A DNA stretch of 64,000 bases from Novosphingobium sp. 28-62-57 (GTDB lineage: Bacteria; Pseudomonadota; Alphaproteobacteria; Sphingomonadales; Sphingomonadaceae). How positions within the stretch are numbered: position 1 is the first letter of the stretch; each line of letters opens with the position of its first letter. The notes under the pieces were generated by a model. It saw nothing but the letters and a program-made list of their open reading frames with translations. It searched no databases and was not told the DNA's origin. Positions 1 through 9,044 of the stretch are shown in pieces. The position numbers were made by a program, and so were the translations under genes. Where the stretch lies: the NCBI GenBank assembly GCA_002256985.1, contig NCGO01000005.1:186001-250000 (forward strand), written 5' to 3'.

Positions 1-2
1 CT

Positions 3-1235
3 TATACCGGGCGCATCAACCTGAACTACGCCGGGATCGACTTCCTGCATGGGCCTGATCCAACGCCTGCCAAGAACAAGGCGCTGTTCGCCAACTTCAC
101 CTATGCCCTGGCCGAAGGGGCAAACCTGACCGGCGGTATCCGCCAATCGTGGGACGAGAAGGATTACGGTTATGTTCGCCGAAATCCCGATCTGACGCCG
201 ATTCAGGGGCCGTGCAACTTCTTCCTCGGCGCGCCCACCGCGGGTCCGGTGGGACTTGGCAACCAACCCAACTGCCTGCTGTTTGGCCTGAACGGATTGA
301 CCGCGCAGTTCCGGGATAGCCGCTTGGATTGGCGCATTGCCGCAGATTACCGCTTCAGCCCCGATTTCATGGCCTATGCGCAAGTATCGACCGGGTATCG
401 TGCAGGCGGCGTGAACCCGCGTCCGTTCTTCCCCAGCCAGGCAACCTCCTTTACGCCCGAAACCATCACCGCCTACGAAGTAGGCTTCAAGTCCGACCTT
501 TTTGATCGCAAGCTGCGCGTCAACGTTTCGGCGTTCTTCAACGATTACAAGAACATCATTCTGTCGAGCGTGAACTGCCTCGATCTGGCGACAGCCGGCC
601 CCGGCGGATCATCGCAGGCCACGCCATGCCTGCGCCCGTCCAACGTGGGTTCGGCCCATGTGAAGGGCTTCGAAGTGGAAACGCTGATCCGCCCGACCGA
701 ATACTTCACCATCGATGGGTCGGTCAGCTACCTCGATTTCCAGTACCAGAACGTCGATACGCTCTCGACCGGAGTGACGCTGAACGATGTGACGCCCTAT
801 ACGCCGAAGTGGAAGGCAGCAGTTGGTGTGCAGTATGACATTCCCGATGTGCTGAACGGCGTGGTGACGGCGCGGGTAGACGGCGCTTATCAATCGGAAA
901 TCTTTACCGAAGCGGCAAACTTGCGCAGCCTTGCGGTCAGCAGCACCGTCCCGGCCAACGGCCCAGTCACGCCTTCGCCATTCAGCAATGCTGGCGGCGG
1001 CGGGCCGATCACCACACTGCGCCTGTCCAACCGCATCGCCCCCTATTTCCTCGCCAATGCGCGGCTGGGCTGGCAATCGGATGCCAAGGATTGGGGCGTG
1101 ACGCTGGAAGTGCAGAACCTGACCAACAAGTACTACTTCCTGACCCTGCTGCAGGAAGCGTTCGGTGCAGGCACCGCATCAGGCCAACCGGGGCGTCCGC
1201 GCACGTGGTCGGTCTCGGTCCGCCGGACGTTCTGA
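3..1235 (+). CDS. TonB-dependent receptor, C-terminal part
   Basis: The reading frame is open at the left edge, so only about 410 C-terminal residues are visible. The repeated amphipathic beta-strand pattern (Y-x-A-x-V-S-T-G-Y-R-A-G-G-V-N-P-R near residue 130), the 'ELGFKSDLFDRKLRVN'-type stretch and the terminal segment ending in an aromatic residue (SVSVRRTF) are typical of the 22-strand outer-membrane barrel of TonB-dependent receptors. The plug domain and signal peptide lie outside the window. The aromatic final residue is the usual outer-membrane insertion signal. The gene converges on the GH43 gene, and a long inverted repeat lies between them. Substrate is unknown; the next genes suggest plant glycans, but this receptor may belong to another locus. 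Confidence 0.9.
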   Translation, partial: YTGRINLNYAGIDFLHGPDPTPAKNKALFANFTYALAEGANLTGGIRQSWDEKDYGYVRRNPDLTPIQGPCNFFLGAPTAGPVGLGNQPNCLLFGLNGLTAQFRDSRLDWRIAADYRFSPDFMAYAQVSTGYRAGGVNPRPFFPSQATSFTPETITAYEVGFKSDLFDRKLRVNVSAFFNDYKNIILSSVNCLDLATAGPGGSSQATPCLRPSNVGSAHVKGFEVETLIRPTEYFTIDGSVSYLDFQYQNVDTLSTGVTLNDVTPYTPKWKAAVGVQYDIPDVLNGVVTARVDGAYQSEIFTEAANLRSLAVSSTVPANGPVTPSPFSNAGGGGPITTLRLSNRIAPYFLANARLGWQSDAKDWGVTLEVQNLTNKYYFLTLLQEAFGAGTASGQPGRPRTWSVSVRRTF

Positions 1236-1288
1236 ATAGGGGCTTGGGGTGAGATGGTGTCATCTGACCCCAAGCTGTAAAGAAGTTG

Positions 1289-1458
1289 TTTCGCGCAGAG
1301 GGCGCAGAGGAAGCAGAGACGCAGAGATGACGCTTCGGACCGAAGGTCCTTCTATCCCGAATGCCTTGCGCAAAACGCAACGTCCGGATTCATGAGACGG
1401 CTTCGCCGCCGCTTCTACCTCTCTGCGGTCTCTGCTTCCTCTGCGGCCTCTGCGCGAA
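1289..1458. repeat. Long inverted repeat between convergent genes (GCAGAG-rich family)
   Basis: A left arm at about 1289-1327 (tttcgcgcagagggcgcaga and on) is matched by an inverted right arm at about 1420-1458 (ending ctgcggcctctgcgcgaa), separated by about 92 bp. The arms are rich in GCAGAG/CTCTGC steps. A related pair occurs at 55128-55408. It sits where the left-edge receptor gene and the GH43 gene converge, so it may act as a bidirectional terminator or be a dispersed intergenic element. Confidence 0.6.
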
Positions 1459-1487
1459 CCCCTTTTTCTTGGATGGAATGACCTTTA

Positions 1488-3095
1488 TCAATCATCCAAC
1501 GCGGTGAAGGTGAAGTTGCGGAACTTCGTTTCGCCCGGACCGGCGGCATAGAGGCCGGGGCGCAGCATAAGGAAGCCGCCGCGCACATTGTGGTGATAGC
1601 CCGATACTTCCATGCCGCGATCAAACTTGCGCCAGGTGCGCCCGCCATCGCCCGAAGTGTAGTAGCTGACGATATGGCGGCGGTTGACCACACGCATGCG
1701 CATGGACGTGCCGTGGGGATTGACCGGGCGTCCGCGCTCTATGCCGTATTGGTGGGTGACGAAGCGGTCCTTGTCGAAGCCTAGCCCCGCATAGAGTTTG
1801 TCATCATAGAACAGCACCAGCCCTGCGGTGGCGCCGGGGGCCAAATCGATATCGCATTCGAACTGGTAGGACGTATCACCCGCGATCAGCAGCAGCGGGG
1901 AGCCCGTTGAGGGGGCGAGGCCTTTGCCTTTGAAATAGAGCGTGTTTTCGGCCACGCGCACGCGGCTTGCCTCGTCCGGCGCGGGGCGGAAGAACGACCA
2001 TTTGGTGCCCAGTTGCAGCGTGCTGAAATCATCGGACAGCGGCATGCCGTGGGGCAGAGCGGCTCCGCCTTTTGGCTTGGGCAGGGCCTGTGCCAGATCA
2101 CCGCCAGTCATGCGGAACCAGCCATCCGGGGTCCATTCCACCGGATCGAGCAGGCACTGGCGGCCCAGCGTCCAATAGCCGTTTTCAAAGCCGTGGTAGA
2201 GGCTCCACCATGAAGCGTCGGGCGCCTGCACCAGACTGGCATGACCGCGTGACCACCATGCTTCACGAATGTCTGTGGTGCGCACCAGCGGGTTGCCGGG
2301 GTGCTGTTCCCATGGGCCGTGGATCGACTTTGACCGGGCAGCGATGACCATGTGGCCGGTGGGCGGGCCTGCGGTGCCGCCGACGGCGGTGATCATGTAG
2401 AACCACTGGCCGACGCGGTGGATCTTGGGGCCTTCGGGCGAGAAGCCTTCGACGTCCCATTCCTCAGGGTAGCGCCAGGGATCATAGACATGTTCGACCG
2501 GGCCGACCGTGCGCATGCCATCATCGGACAGGCGCACACGGTCTCCGCCCGAAAGGAACAGCCAGCGCGAGCCATCTTCACCGACAGCATGGCATGGGTC
2601 GATATGGGCGTGCAGGCCCAGCGACACCGGATCGCTCCACGGGCCATCGATGTTGTCGGCCCAGATCACGAAAATGTCGTTCCTGGGGGAGGCCTTGACC
2701 GGGATGTAGAGGAAGTAACGGCCCTTGTGCTTTTCAAGGCTGACCGCCCAGACAGAGCCGATGTTCTTGTGTAGCGCGGGTTTGCGCGGTTGCCAGTTCA
2801 CCAGATCGCGCGAATGCCAGATCAGCAGGCCCGGGTAGCTCTCGAAACTGGAGAAGGTGAGGTAATAGTCCTTGCCGTCTTTCAGGATGGCAGGGTCGGG
2901 CCGGTCACCCGACAACACGGGGTTGAGGAACGTGCCATTGCCTTGATCAGCAATGCGTTGGTTGTCGAAGCCCCGACGCTGCGTGGAGATTGGACGCGGC
3001 GTCGGGGCAGGTTCAGCACTTGCGTTAAGAGGGAGCGCAAGGCCGAAAGCTGAAATCGAGGCGGATTTGATCGCATCGCGGCGGTTGATCATCAT
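1488..3095 (-). CDS. Glycoside hydrolase family 43 (beta-xylosidase/arabinosidase type), exported
   Basis: A 535-residue protein with an N-terminal Tat-like signal (NRRDAIKSASISAFGLALPL). The five-bladed propeller of GH43 is indicated by the expected acidic triad: Asp67 in PDPAILKDG, Asp166 in HIDPCH and Glu221 in SPEGPKIH. The last ~190 residues resemble the concanavalin-like beta-sandwich found at the C-terminus of many GH43 beta-xylosidases. It would release xylose or arabinose from side chains of hemicellulose or pectin in the periplasm. The start at 3095 is chosen because ATGATG overlaps the stop of the upstream esterase (translational coupling); the upstream in-frame extension has no signal-like features. 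It is the third gene of the minus-strand group receptor-esterase-GH43. Confidence 0.88.
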   Translation of the reverse strand: MMINRRDAIKSASISAFGLALPLNASAEPAPTPRPISTQRRGFDNQRIADQGNGTFLNPVLSGDRPDPAILKDGKDYYLTFSSFESYPGLLIWHSRDLVNWQPRKPALHKNIGSVWAVSLEKHKGRYFLYIPVKASPRNDIFVIWADNIDGPWSDPVSLGLHAHIDPCHAVGEDGSRWLFLSGGDRVRLSDDGMRTVGPVEHVYDPWRYPEEWDVEGFSPEGPKIHRVGQWFYMITAVGGTAGPPTGHMVIAARSKSIHGPWEQHPGNPLVRTTDIREAWWSRGHASLVQAPDASWWSLYHGFENGYWTLGRQCLLDPVEWTPDGWFRMTGGDLAQALPKPKGGAALPHGMPLSDDFSTLQLGTKWSFFRPAPDEASRVRVAENTLYFKGKGLAPSTGSPLLLIAGDTSYQFECDIDLAPGATAGLVLFYDDKLYAGLGFDKDRFVTHQYGIERGRPVNPHGTSMRMRVVNRRHIVSYYTSGDGGRTWRKFDRGMEVSGYHHNVRGGFLMLRPGLYAAGPGETKFRNFTFTALDD

Positions 3096-4108
3096 AGCGC
3101 CAACCCCGTGGTGCGCGTCCATGCGCGCCACAGATCGGGCCAGACTTCCACCGGCTTGCCAATGGCCTTGCGCAGGCCGAAGCCGTGGCCGCCAAATTCG
3201 AACAGGTGGGTTTCGGTGCGAATGGCTTTTTCCTTCAAGGCCGCGCGCAGCAGCAGGGTGTTGTTCACCGGCACGGCATCGTCATCTTCGGCATGGAGCA
3301 GGAAGAAGGGCGGAGCGTCCTTTGGCACGTTGCGGTGCGGCGAATGCGCGGCTTCCTGTGCAGGGGTGGCGGATTTGCCGACCAGCAGTTCGCGCGATCC
3401 GGGGTGGGCATCGGGGGCGGTCATGGAGATGACCGGGTAGATCGGCGCGGCGGAGTGCGGTTTGGCAGAGAGCGCATCGGCGGCATCGATGGGTTCATAG
3501 GTCTTTGCCGCAAAGCGGGTGGCAAGATCGGCGCACAAATGCCCGCCTGCGGAAAAGCCCATTGCCGAAACACGCTCCGGGTCCACCGCAAAATCGCGCG
3601 CGCGGTGGCGGATCAGGCGGATGGCGCGCTGCGCATCGGACAGTGCCACGTCAGGCCCTGCCGCCCAGCCCTCTCCGGGCAGGCGATAGAACAGGACGAA
3701 GGCGGTGAAGCCGCGTGCCGCCAGCCAGCGGCCCATTTCATAGCCTTCCTTGTCCACCACCACCCACTTGTAACCGCCCCCGGGTGTGATGAGGACACCC
3801 GCGCCATTTGGGCGGTCTGGCCGAAACACCGCCATGCGCGGGGCGGTGATGCCATAAACGGCGCGGTCGGTGACGAGGCGGTCGGTTGAGCGTTCGAGAA
3901 CGGTTTCGGTGAGCGCTTTGGCGGGCATGCCCGGCGCGCCATTTGGCCACAGGTCAATGGTCTCGTTCGGTTGCGGCAGACCGGGGGGCAGGGCGCCACC
4001 GGGCACGGCAGGCACGGCGGTTTGGGCAAGGGCCTGCTGCGCCAGCCCAACAGACAAAAGCGAAGCCGCCATGAACGACCGACGATCAATTGATGCGGCG
4101 TTGGTCAT
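3092..4108 (-). CDS. Exported alpha/beta hydrolase (acetyl-xylan esterase-like)
   Basis: 338 residues with an N-terminal export signal (DRRSFMAASLLSVGLAQQALAQ). The alpha/beta-hydrolase fold is shown by the oxyanion region ITPGGGY (residues 108-113), the nucleophile elbow GFSAGG with Ser186, acidic residues at 275-277 (EDDD) and the distal His308 in FGGHGFG. The family includes proteins annotated as acetyl esterases or mislabelled xylanases acting on decorated plant glycans. It overlaps the GH43 gene and follows the TonB receptor gene by 61 bp, so it probably removes acyl groups that block the glycosidase. The exact substrate (xylan or pectin acetyl groups) is inferred from context. Confidence 0.85.
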   Translation of the reverse strand: MTNAASIDRRSFMAASLLSVGLAQQALAQTAVPAVPGGALPPGLPQPNETIDLWPNGAPGMPAKALTETVLERSTDRLVTDRAVYGITAPRMAVFRPDRPNGAGVLITPGGGYKWVVVDKEGYEMGRWLAARGFTAFVLFYRLPGEGWAAGPDVALSDAQRAIRLIRHRARDFAVDPERVSAMGFSAGGHLCADLATRFAAKTYEPIDAADALSAKPHSAAPIYPVISMTAPDAHPGSRELLVGKSATPAQEAAHSPHRNVPKDAPPFFLLHAEDDDAVPVNNTLLLRAALKEKAIRTETHLFEFGGHGFGLRKAIGKPVEVWPDLWRAWTRTTGLAL

Positions 4109-4169
4109 GACGGCTTCCTGAGTATGTTGCCGGACGCGGGAGGGCTGCGTCCGGCAGGGTAGATGCGGT

Positions 4170-7058
4170 TTAGTACTTGAAGCGCGCGCCGATCAGGATG
4201 TTGCGCCCGAAGTGGTTGTTCTCACTGTTCCGATTGGCAGCAAGATCAACGAAGCGATAGCGGTAAGTGTCGAGCAAGTTGTTGCCTTCCACCGAAAGTT
4301 CAACCCATTCGGCCAGCTTGTAGCGGATCGAGGCATCGAGGTTGAACTGGCTGCCGAACCCTTCGAGCACGTTGCCGGTGCCGCTGGCGCCTTCATGGAA
4401 GCGGCTGCGATAGGTGCCCATCACACGGGCCGAGAACCGGCCATCATCGTAGTACAGCGTGCCGTTGTAGGCCCACTTCGATACGTTGGCGAGCGTGCTG
4501 GTCAGCGTGACCGGGACGAGTCCCCCGCCCGGTGTGGTGGCTGGGCCAGCAAGCGTATAAGTCGCGCTGCTATCGATATAGGTCGCGTTGGCAAGGATCC
4601 CGAAGTTGCCAAGGAAGCCTTCGGTGAAGATCTTGAACGGGATCTGCGCGGCCACTTCCACGCCCTTGAGCGTCGCCCCTTCGCCATTGATGATGGTGGT
4701 CAGCTGCCAGATCGGCTGGTTGAGCAGATCGGGGTTCAGCGCCGCCGGGGACGAGGGGTTGAGCACGGAAACCGGCAGGCCGGTCTGTGCAAAGGTAGCT
4801 TCGGGCACCACCGAAGATTGCGTGAACGTGGCGATCTGCTTGATGAAGCCTGCTACGGAAAGCAGCGCCTGCGGGGCAAAGTACCATTCCACCGCGACGT
4901 CATAATTGGTCGCGCGGAAGGGCCGCAGGAACGGGTTGCCGCTGTTCACGCGGAAGTTGAAACCGTCAGCCGAACCACCCGGCGTGAGCGACCCCAGCGA
5001 CGGACGCGTGATCACCTCGGCCACGGCACCGCGGATGATCAGGTCATCGGTGGGATAGAGCGCAATGTTGGCCGCGGGCAGCCAATCGTCATAGGCGCGC
5101 TCAACCGTGGCTTGCACCCCGCTGACCAGACCAAAAGACGACTGTTCTGTCTTCACATAGCGCATGCCAGCATTGAGCGCGTAGCGCAGCCCCAGCAGCT
5201 CACCCTTGCCATCAAACTGGATGTAACCGCCCTTGGTGGTTTCCTGCACACCACGGTTGTTGCCAGCGTCCACCGCCAGAGGGCGATTGTAAAGTCCGGT
5301 CAGCGCCGTTGTTGCGTCAAGATTGGGGATGAGCCACGAGTTGGTATTGCCCGCTGGTTGTCCTGCGTTGCCCAGATTGAAGATTTGCGAGAGTTGCGCA
5401 GTGACGGGAATGCCATAGATCGCATTGGGCCCGAACACCGTTGATGCAGAGCAGTTGATCGTACCCAGGATGCGGTCGAGACCGCCGTTGCCGCAGACCG
5501 CTGTATCACGGGTAAAGGCATCAAGTGCAAAGTTGAAACGCCGCCAGACGGCGCCCGCCTTGATCGTGAATCCTTCAGCCACATCCCATTCGGTGCGGAA
5601 CTGCACGGTCTTGAAACGGTTTTCGACGCTTGACGGGCGGTCGCGGACTTCGGCCAGCTGGAAGTTGGCAGGGTCGGTTACGCTCGTGCCGAAGGTCAGC
5701 GTCGGCCGTGCCATATTGGTGTAGTTATAGCTGTACCCTTGGGCATCGCGATCATCGAAGATCATCGTCGTCTCAATGGGGATATCAGCCGTGGACTTGG
5801 AAAAGCCGCCCAGAAGGGTGAAGCGCAGGCTGTCCGAAACGTCCTGATCCCAGGTGCCGCCCACCTGATAGAATTCGGTCGTGCTCTTGCGCAGGTAATG
5901 CTCGGTGCGCACCCAGGCATCGTTGAGCGTGGCCGAGATCATGTTGTTGTTGGAATCGTAAACCGGGTTCACCACATCGATCGAGCGCTCATTGCTGCGC
6001 AGCAGGACTTCGCCCCACTTTTCGTTGCGATCATTGTTGAAGCGCGAATAGAGCCCGTCGATCGAGAACTTCGTGGCGTCACTTGGCGCGAACTGGACCG
6101 AGCCGGTGAGGCCCAGACGTTCGCGATCATGCTTCACTTCGCCATAGCGCGGAATGCGCGGGTGAAAGGCGAGGGCGGCCTTGTCGCACGCGGCGTTGCG
6201 GCCGACCGTGTAGGTCCCGCCGGAATTCGGGCGGCCGGCAAGGTCCGTGGCACTTTGGGTGAAGCACGGTGCACCATCGACCGAATCAAAGCGCGCCTGT
6301 GCCCAGCGCACAGTGTTGTTGCCCAGTTCGAGCACGCGGGTCTTCTGATAGGCCGCCGACAGCGAGGCACCGAATGTGCCGGCATCATTGCGCCAGCTGA
6401 GCAGCCCGGCAAGGCGCGGACCGACGTACTTGGACAGATCGTTATACGTGCCGACGACCGAGGCAACGCCCGTAAACCCGGCCTTGCCCGCCAGCGGATT
6501 GCCCGTGTTCAGATCGACCACGGCACCCAGCGAACCTTCGTCCAGCGAGGCTTCAGCGGTCTTGTGGACGACAATGGAGCTGAACAGTTCCGAGGCAAAG
6601 ACGTTGAAATCGAACGCGCGGTCACGGTTGGCAGAGGCGCCATCGGTGGACGTAGCAACGGTTTCGAGGCCGTTCACACGCACGCGGGTGAACTGGCTGG
6701 ACAGGCCGCGCACGGTGATCGCGCGCCCTTCACCGGCATCGCGCGAAATCGAAATGCCGGGAATGCGCTGCAGCGATTCTGCCAGGTTCTGATCGGGGAA
6801 CTTGGCGATATCTTCGGCCACGATCGCATCGACCGCGCCCACGGCGTTCTTCTTGACGTTGATCGCAGCCTGCAGCGACTGGCGGAAACCAGTGACGACG
6901 ATGGCATCTACCGATGCTTCATCTTCAGCCGCAATCTGCGGTTCGGCTGCCGCGTCTTGCGCATGCGCAGTGCCTGCTGCAGCCAATGCGCCACCAATTG
7001 CGCCGCTGGCCAGCAAAGCCATCCTCAACAGCGAAACGCGCGAAACGGAAAAACGCAT
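4170..7058 (-). CDS. TonB-dependent receptor, oligosaccharide type
   Basis: 962 residues with a signal peptide ending near AGTAHA and a TonB-box-like stretch DAIVVTGFRQSLQ at about residue 52. The plug contains AKFPDQNLAESLQRIPGISI and an R-G-L motif (TVRGLSSQFTRVRVNG), which I recognise from the large Caulobacter/sphingomonad receptor subfamily linked to carbohydrate uptake. The barrel ends with GRNILIGARFKY. It is the first gene of a minus-strand unit with the esterase and GH43 genes. A copy of the ACCGGT-centred palindrome lies 35-48 bp upstream of the start, so the unit probably belongs to the regulon of the LacI-family protein at 13121-14137. It likely imports pectin- or xylan-derived oligosaccharides across the outer membrane. 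Confidence 0.93.
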   Translation of the reverse strand: MRFSVSRVSLLRMALLASGAIGGALAAAGTAHAQDAAAEPQIAAEDEASVDAIVVTGFRQSLQAAINVKKNAVGAVDAIVAEDIAKFPDQNLAESLQRIPGISISRDAGEGRAITVRGLSSQFTRVRVNGLETVATSTDGASANRDRAFDFNVFASELFSSIVVHKTAEASLDEGSLGAVVDLNTGNPLAGKAGFTGVASVVGTYNDLSKYVGPRLAGLLSWRNDAGTFGASLSAAYQKTRVLELGNNTVRWAQARFDSVDGAPCFTQSATDLAGRPNSGGTYTVGRNAACDKAALAFHPRIPRYGEVKHDRERLGLTGSVQFAPSDATKFSIDGLYSRFNNDRNEKWGEVLLRSNERSIDVVNPVYDSNNNMISATLNDAWVRTEHYLRKSTTEFYQVGGTWDQDVSDSLRFTLLGGFSKSTADIPIETTMIFDDRDAQGYSYNYTNMARPTLTFGTSVTDPANFQLAEVRDRPSSVENRFKTVQFRTEWDVAEGFTIKAGAVWRRFNFALDAFTRDTAVCGNGGLDRILGTINCSASTVFGPNAIYGIPVTAQLSQIFNLGNAGQPAGNTNSWLIPNLDATTALTGLYNRPLAVDAGNNRGVQETTKGGYIQFDGKGELLGLRYALNAGMRYVKTEQSSFGLVSGVQATVERAYDDWLPAANIALYPTDDLIIRGAVAEVITRPSLGSLTPGGSADGFNFRVNSGNPFLRPFRATNYDVAVEWYFAPQALLSVAGFIKQIATFTQSSVVPEATFAQTGLPVSVLNPSSPAALNPDLLNQPIWQLTTIINGEGATLKGVEVAAQIPFKIFTEGFLGNFGILANATYIDSSATYTLAGPATTPGGGLVPVTLTSTLANVSKWAYNGTLYYDDGRFSARVMGTYRSRFHEGASGTGNVLEGFGSQFNLDASIRYKLAEWVELSVEGNNLLDTYRYRFVDLAANRNSENNHFGRNILIGARFKY

Positions 7059-7092
7059 GCCAAATCCCCTTTAGGCCCTTGTTCAGGGCAAT

Positions 7093-7106
7093 TGCTACCG
7101 GTGTCA
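7093..7106. promoter_or_regulatory. LacI-type operator, copy 1 (TonB receptor)
   Basis: TGCTACCGGTGTCA. One half matches the consensus TGACACC exactly and the centre is ACCGGT. It lies in the divergent region between the receptor and pectate lyase genes, nearer to the receptor. Confidence 0.7.
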
Positions 7107-7226
7107 AAGGGAGACGCGCATATTCGCCCGTCCTTCCCTGGCACCTCTACTCCCAACCACCGATGCTGCGAATTGCGGGCATCAGCACCATCTCCGGCCT
7201 TTTTCCAAAACACTTGCAGTGGCTTT

Positions 7227-7240
7227 GGTAACCGGTGTCA
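7227..7240. promoter_or_regulatory. LacI-type operator, copy 2 (pectate lyase)
   Basis: GGTAACCGGTGTCA, identical to the copy at 13064-13077 and the reverse complement of the copy at 14284-14297. It is 57-70 bp before the lyase start. Its presence here argues against the longer in-frame start at 7219, which would place the operator in the coding region. Confidence 0.8.
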
Positions 7241-7296
7241 TTATTTATTGCCCTCAAGCTGCGGCTCTGTCAATAACCATGACATTGGGAGAGTCG

Positions 7297-8652
7297 ATGA
7301 TGCGCAATATGTTGCAAAAAGCCTGCATTTCAGCCCTCGGGCCTGCCCTCGTGGGAATGTTCGCTTGCGGAGTAGCCGTGGCCGAGCCGCACCCTGCCGA
7401 CCCAACAAAGGGTGGTGCAGGCGGGCGAATCATCCGCGTCACCACGCTTGCCAAATCCGGCCCGGGCTCGCTGACCGAAGCCCTTGCCGCCAAAGGCCCG
7501 CGCACGGTGGTGTTCGAAGTGGGTGGCGTGATTGATCTTGGCCGCGAATCAATTGCGATTACAGAACCTTACTTGACAGTGGCGGGGCAGACTGCGCCTT
7601 CACCCGGCATTACGCTGATCAAGGGCGGCATCGATCTGAAGACGCACGATGTGGTGCTTTCGCACTTGCGTGTGATGACCGGGGCCGATGGGCAGGCCAA
7701 GCTTTCAGGCTGGGAAGCCGATGCCTTTTCCGGCGTATCGGCGCACAATGTGGTGGTGGAACACTGCAGTTTCCTGTGGGCGCTGGATGAAAACATGTCA
7801 GCCTCCGGCCCGCGCTTTACCGGCAATACAGTGGCGCAATGGCGTGCCGGGACCAGCCATGATGTGGTGTTTCGCGATAATATCGCCGCAGAAGGTCTGG
7901 CCAATTCCAGCCACCCCAAGGGCGAGCATTCCAAGGGTTCACTTATCCACGATAATGCCACGAATATAACATTTTACCGCAATGTGTGGGCGCACAATGT
8001 GGAACGCGCGCCGTTGGTCAAGGGCGGGGCGCAAGTGACGATGATCAACAACGTGATCTACAATCCCGGCCACCGCGCGGTGCATTACAACCTGATGAAT
8101 CTTGAGTGGCAGGGCTACCCTTACGTGACCGGTGAGATTACCGCTGTGGGCAATGTGATGCGCGGGGGGAACGATACCGATCCGGGCATGCCGTTCCTGA
8201 TGCTGGGCGGCGATGGCGACCTCAAGTATTTCGGCAAGGACAACCGCGCGGTGGACCGGCACGGCAATCCGCTACCGCAATTCGGCCGCTATGGTGAGAC
8301 GCAGGCAAAGCTGATCACGGCCAAGGCACCGATGACCGACCTGTCGCGCTACAGCGTGCTGCCATCGGGCGATGTCGAAACATCGGTGCTGCAAACCGCA
8401 GGCGCGCGGCCTTGGGACCGGGCACCCGATGATATCCGCGTGCTGTTTTTCGTAGCCGAAGGACGCGGCGATATCATCGACGATGAGAGCGAAGTGGGCG
8501 GCTATCCGCAGCCGGTGCCGACCCATGCACCGTTCAATGAGGTAGACTGGAACCTTGATACGATGACGCCAAAATCGGGGCGCTATCCGGGCCAGAAGGC
8601 GGGCGCGCAGGAGAAGCTTTCCACCCGCGATGCTGCGATGCGTGCACAATGA
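7297..8652 (+). CDS. Pectate lyase-like polysaccharide lyase (PL1 type), exported
   Basis: 451 residues with an N-terminal signal (ISALGPALVGMFACGVAVAE). The body is a right-handed parallel beta-helix: repeated V/I-rich rungs such as HNVVVEHCSFLWALDENMS, HDVVFRDNIAAEG and VTMINNVIYNPGHRAVHYN resemble the pectate lyase / Amb-allergen family. It would cleave de-esterified homogalacturonan by beta-elimination, giving 4,5-unsaturated oligogalacturonides in the periplasm or outside the cell. Start 7297 (or the adjacent ATG at 7300) follows a good ribosome site (ttgggagag). It overlaps the cupin gene by 4 bp (ATGA). Exact PL family assignment is from general pattern, so moderately sure. Confidence 0.85.
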   Translation: MMRNMLQKACISALGPALVGMFACGVAVAEPHPADPTKGGAGGRIIRVTTLAKSGPGSLTEALAAKGPRTVVFEVGGVIDLGRESIAITEPYLTVAGQTAPSPGITLIKGGIDLKTHDVVLSHLRVMTGADGQAKLSGWEADAFSGVSAHNVVVEHCSFLWALDENMSASGPRFTGNTVAQWRAGTSHDVVFRDNIAAEGLANSSHPKGEHSKGSLIHDNATNITFYRNVWAHNVERAPLVKGGAQVTMINNVIYNPGHRAVHYNLMNLEWQGYPYVTGEITAVGNVMRGGNDTDPGMPFLMLGGDGDLKYFGKDNRAVDRHGNPLPQFGRYGETQAKLITAKAPMTDLSRYSVLPSGDVETSVLQTAGARPWDRAPDDIRVLFFVAEGRGDIIDDESEVGGYPQPVPTHAPFNEVDWNLDTMTPKSGRYPGQKAGAQEKLSTRDAAMRAQ

Positions 8653-9044
8653 GCGTGTTGCTGGCTCTGTTGATGTCGTCCGCGCCGCCCATGGCGGTGA
8701 TTGACGAGGCCGATACCGTGCGGCGCGAACCGCCGCCGCACGGCGCCATCGGCATGAGCACCGCATGGCGCATCAGCGATGCCGTACCCCAACCCCGCCG
8801 CATGGAATTCCGCCGCCGCACACTCGATGTGGGAGCTGCCATCGGCGAACACCCGATTGCGCATGACGAAGTCTATTATGTGCTGGAAGGAGAGGGCGAA
8901 GTCGTTTCCGACGGGAAGCGCGCGAAGCTCACCAAGGGCATGACCGCCTACCTCTATGAAGGCGCGGTCGTTGGCATCTGGCAGAAAGGCGATGCGCCGC
9001 TGGCGCTGATCGTCAGCTACCCGGTTGAACGTAAGGCGCCCTAG
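8649..9044 (+). CDS. Cupin-domain protein
   Basis: 131 residues. A hydrophobic N-terminus (MSVLLALLMSSAPPMAV) may be a signal peptide or anchor. The C-terminal ~90 residues hold the two cupin motifs: HPIAHDEVYYVLEGEGEV, with G-x-E-x-x and His/Glu candidates for metal, and a later LTKGMTAYLYEGAVVGI. Start and stop overlap with the lyase gene (ATGA) shows a common transcript. Cupins in pectin loci include KdgF, which helps linearise unsaturated galacturonate, but the His spacing here does not clearly match KdgF and the N-terminus suggests export, so I do not assign that name. Its last 32 bp overlap the convergent carboxylesterase gene. Confidence 0.75.
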   Translation: MSVLLALLMSSAPPMAVIDEADTVRREPPPHGAIGMSTAWRISDAVPQPRRMEFRRRTLDVGAAIGEHPIAHDEVYYVLEGEGEVVSDGKRAKLTKGMTAYLYEGAVVGIWQKGDAPLALIVSYPVERKAP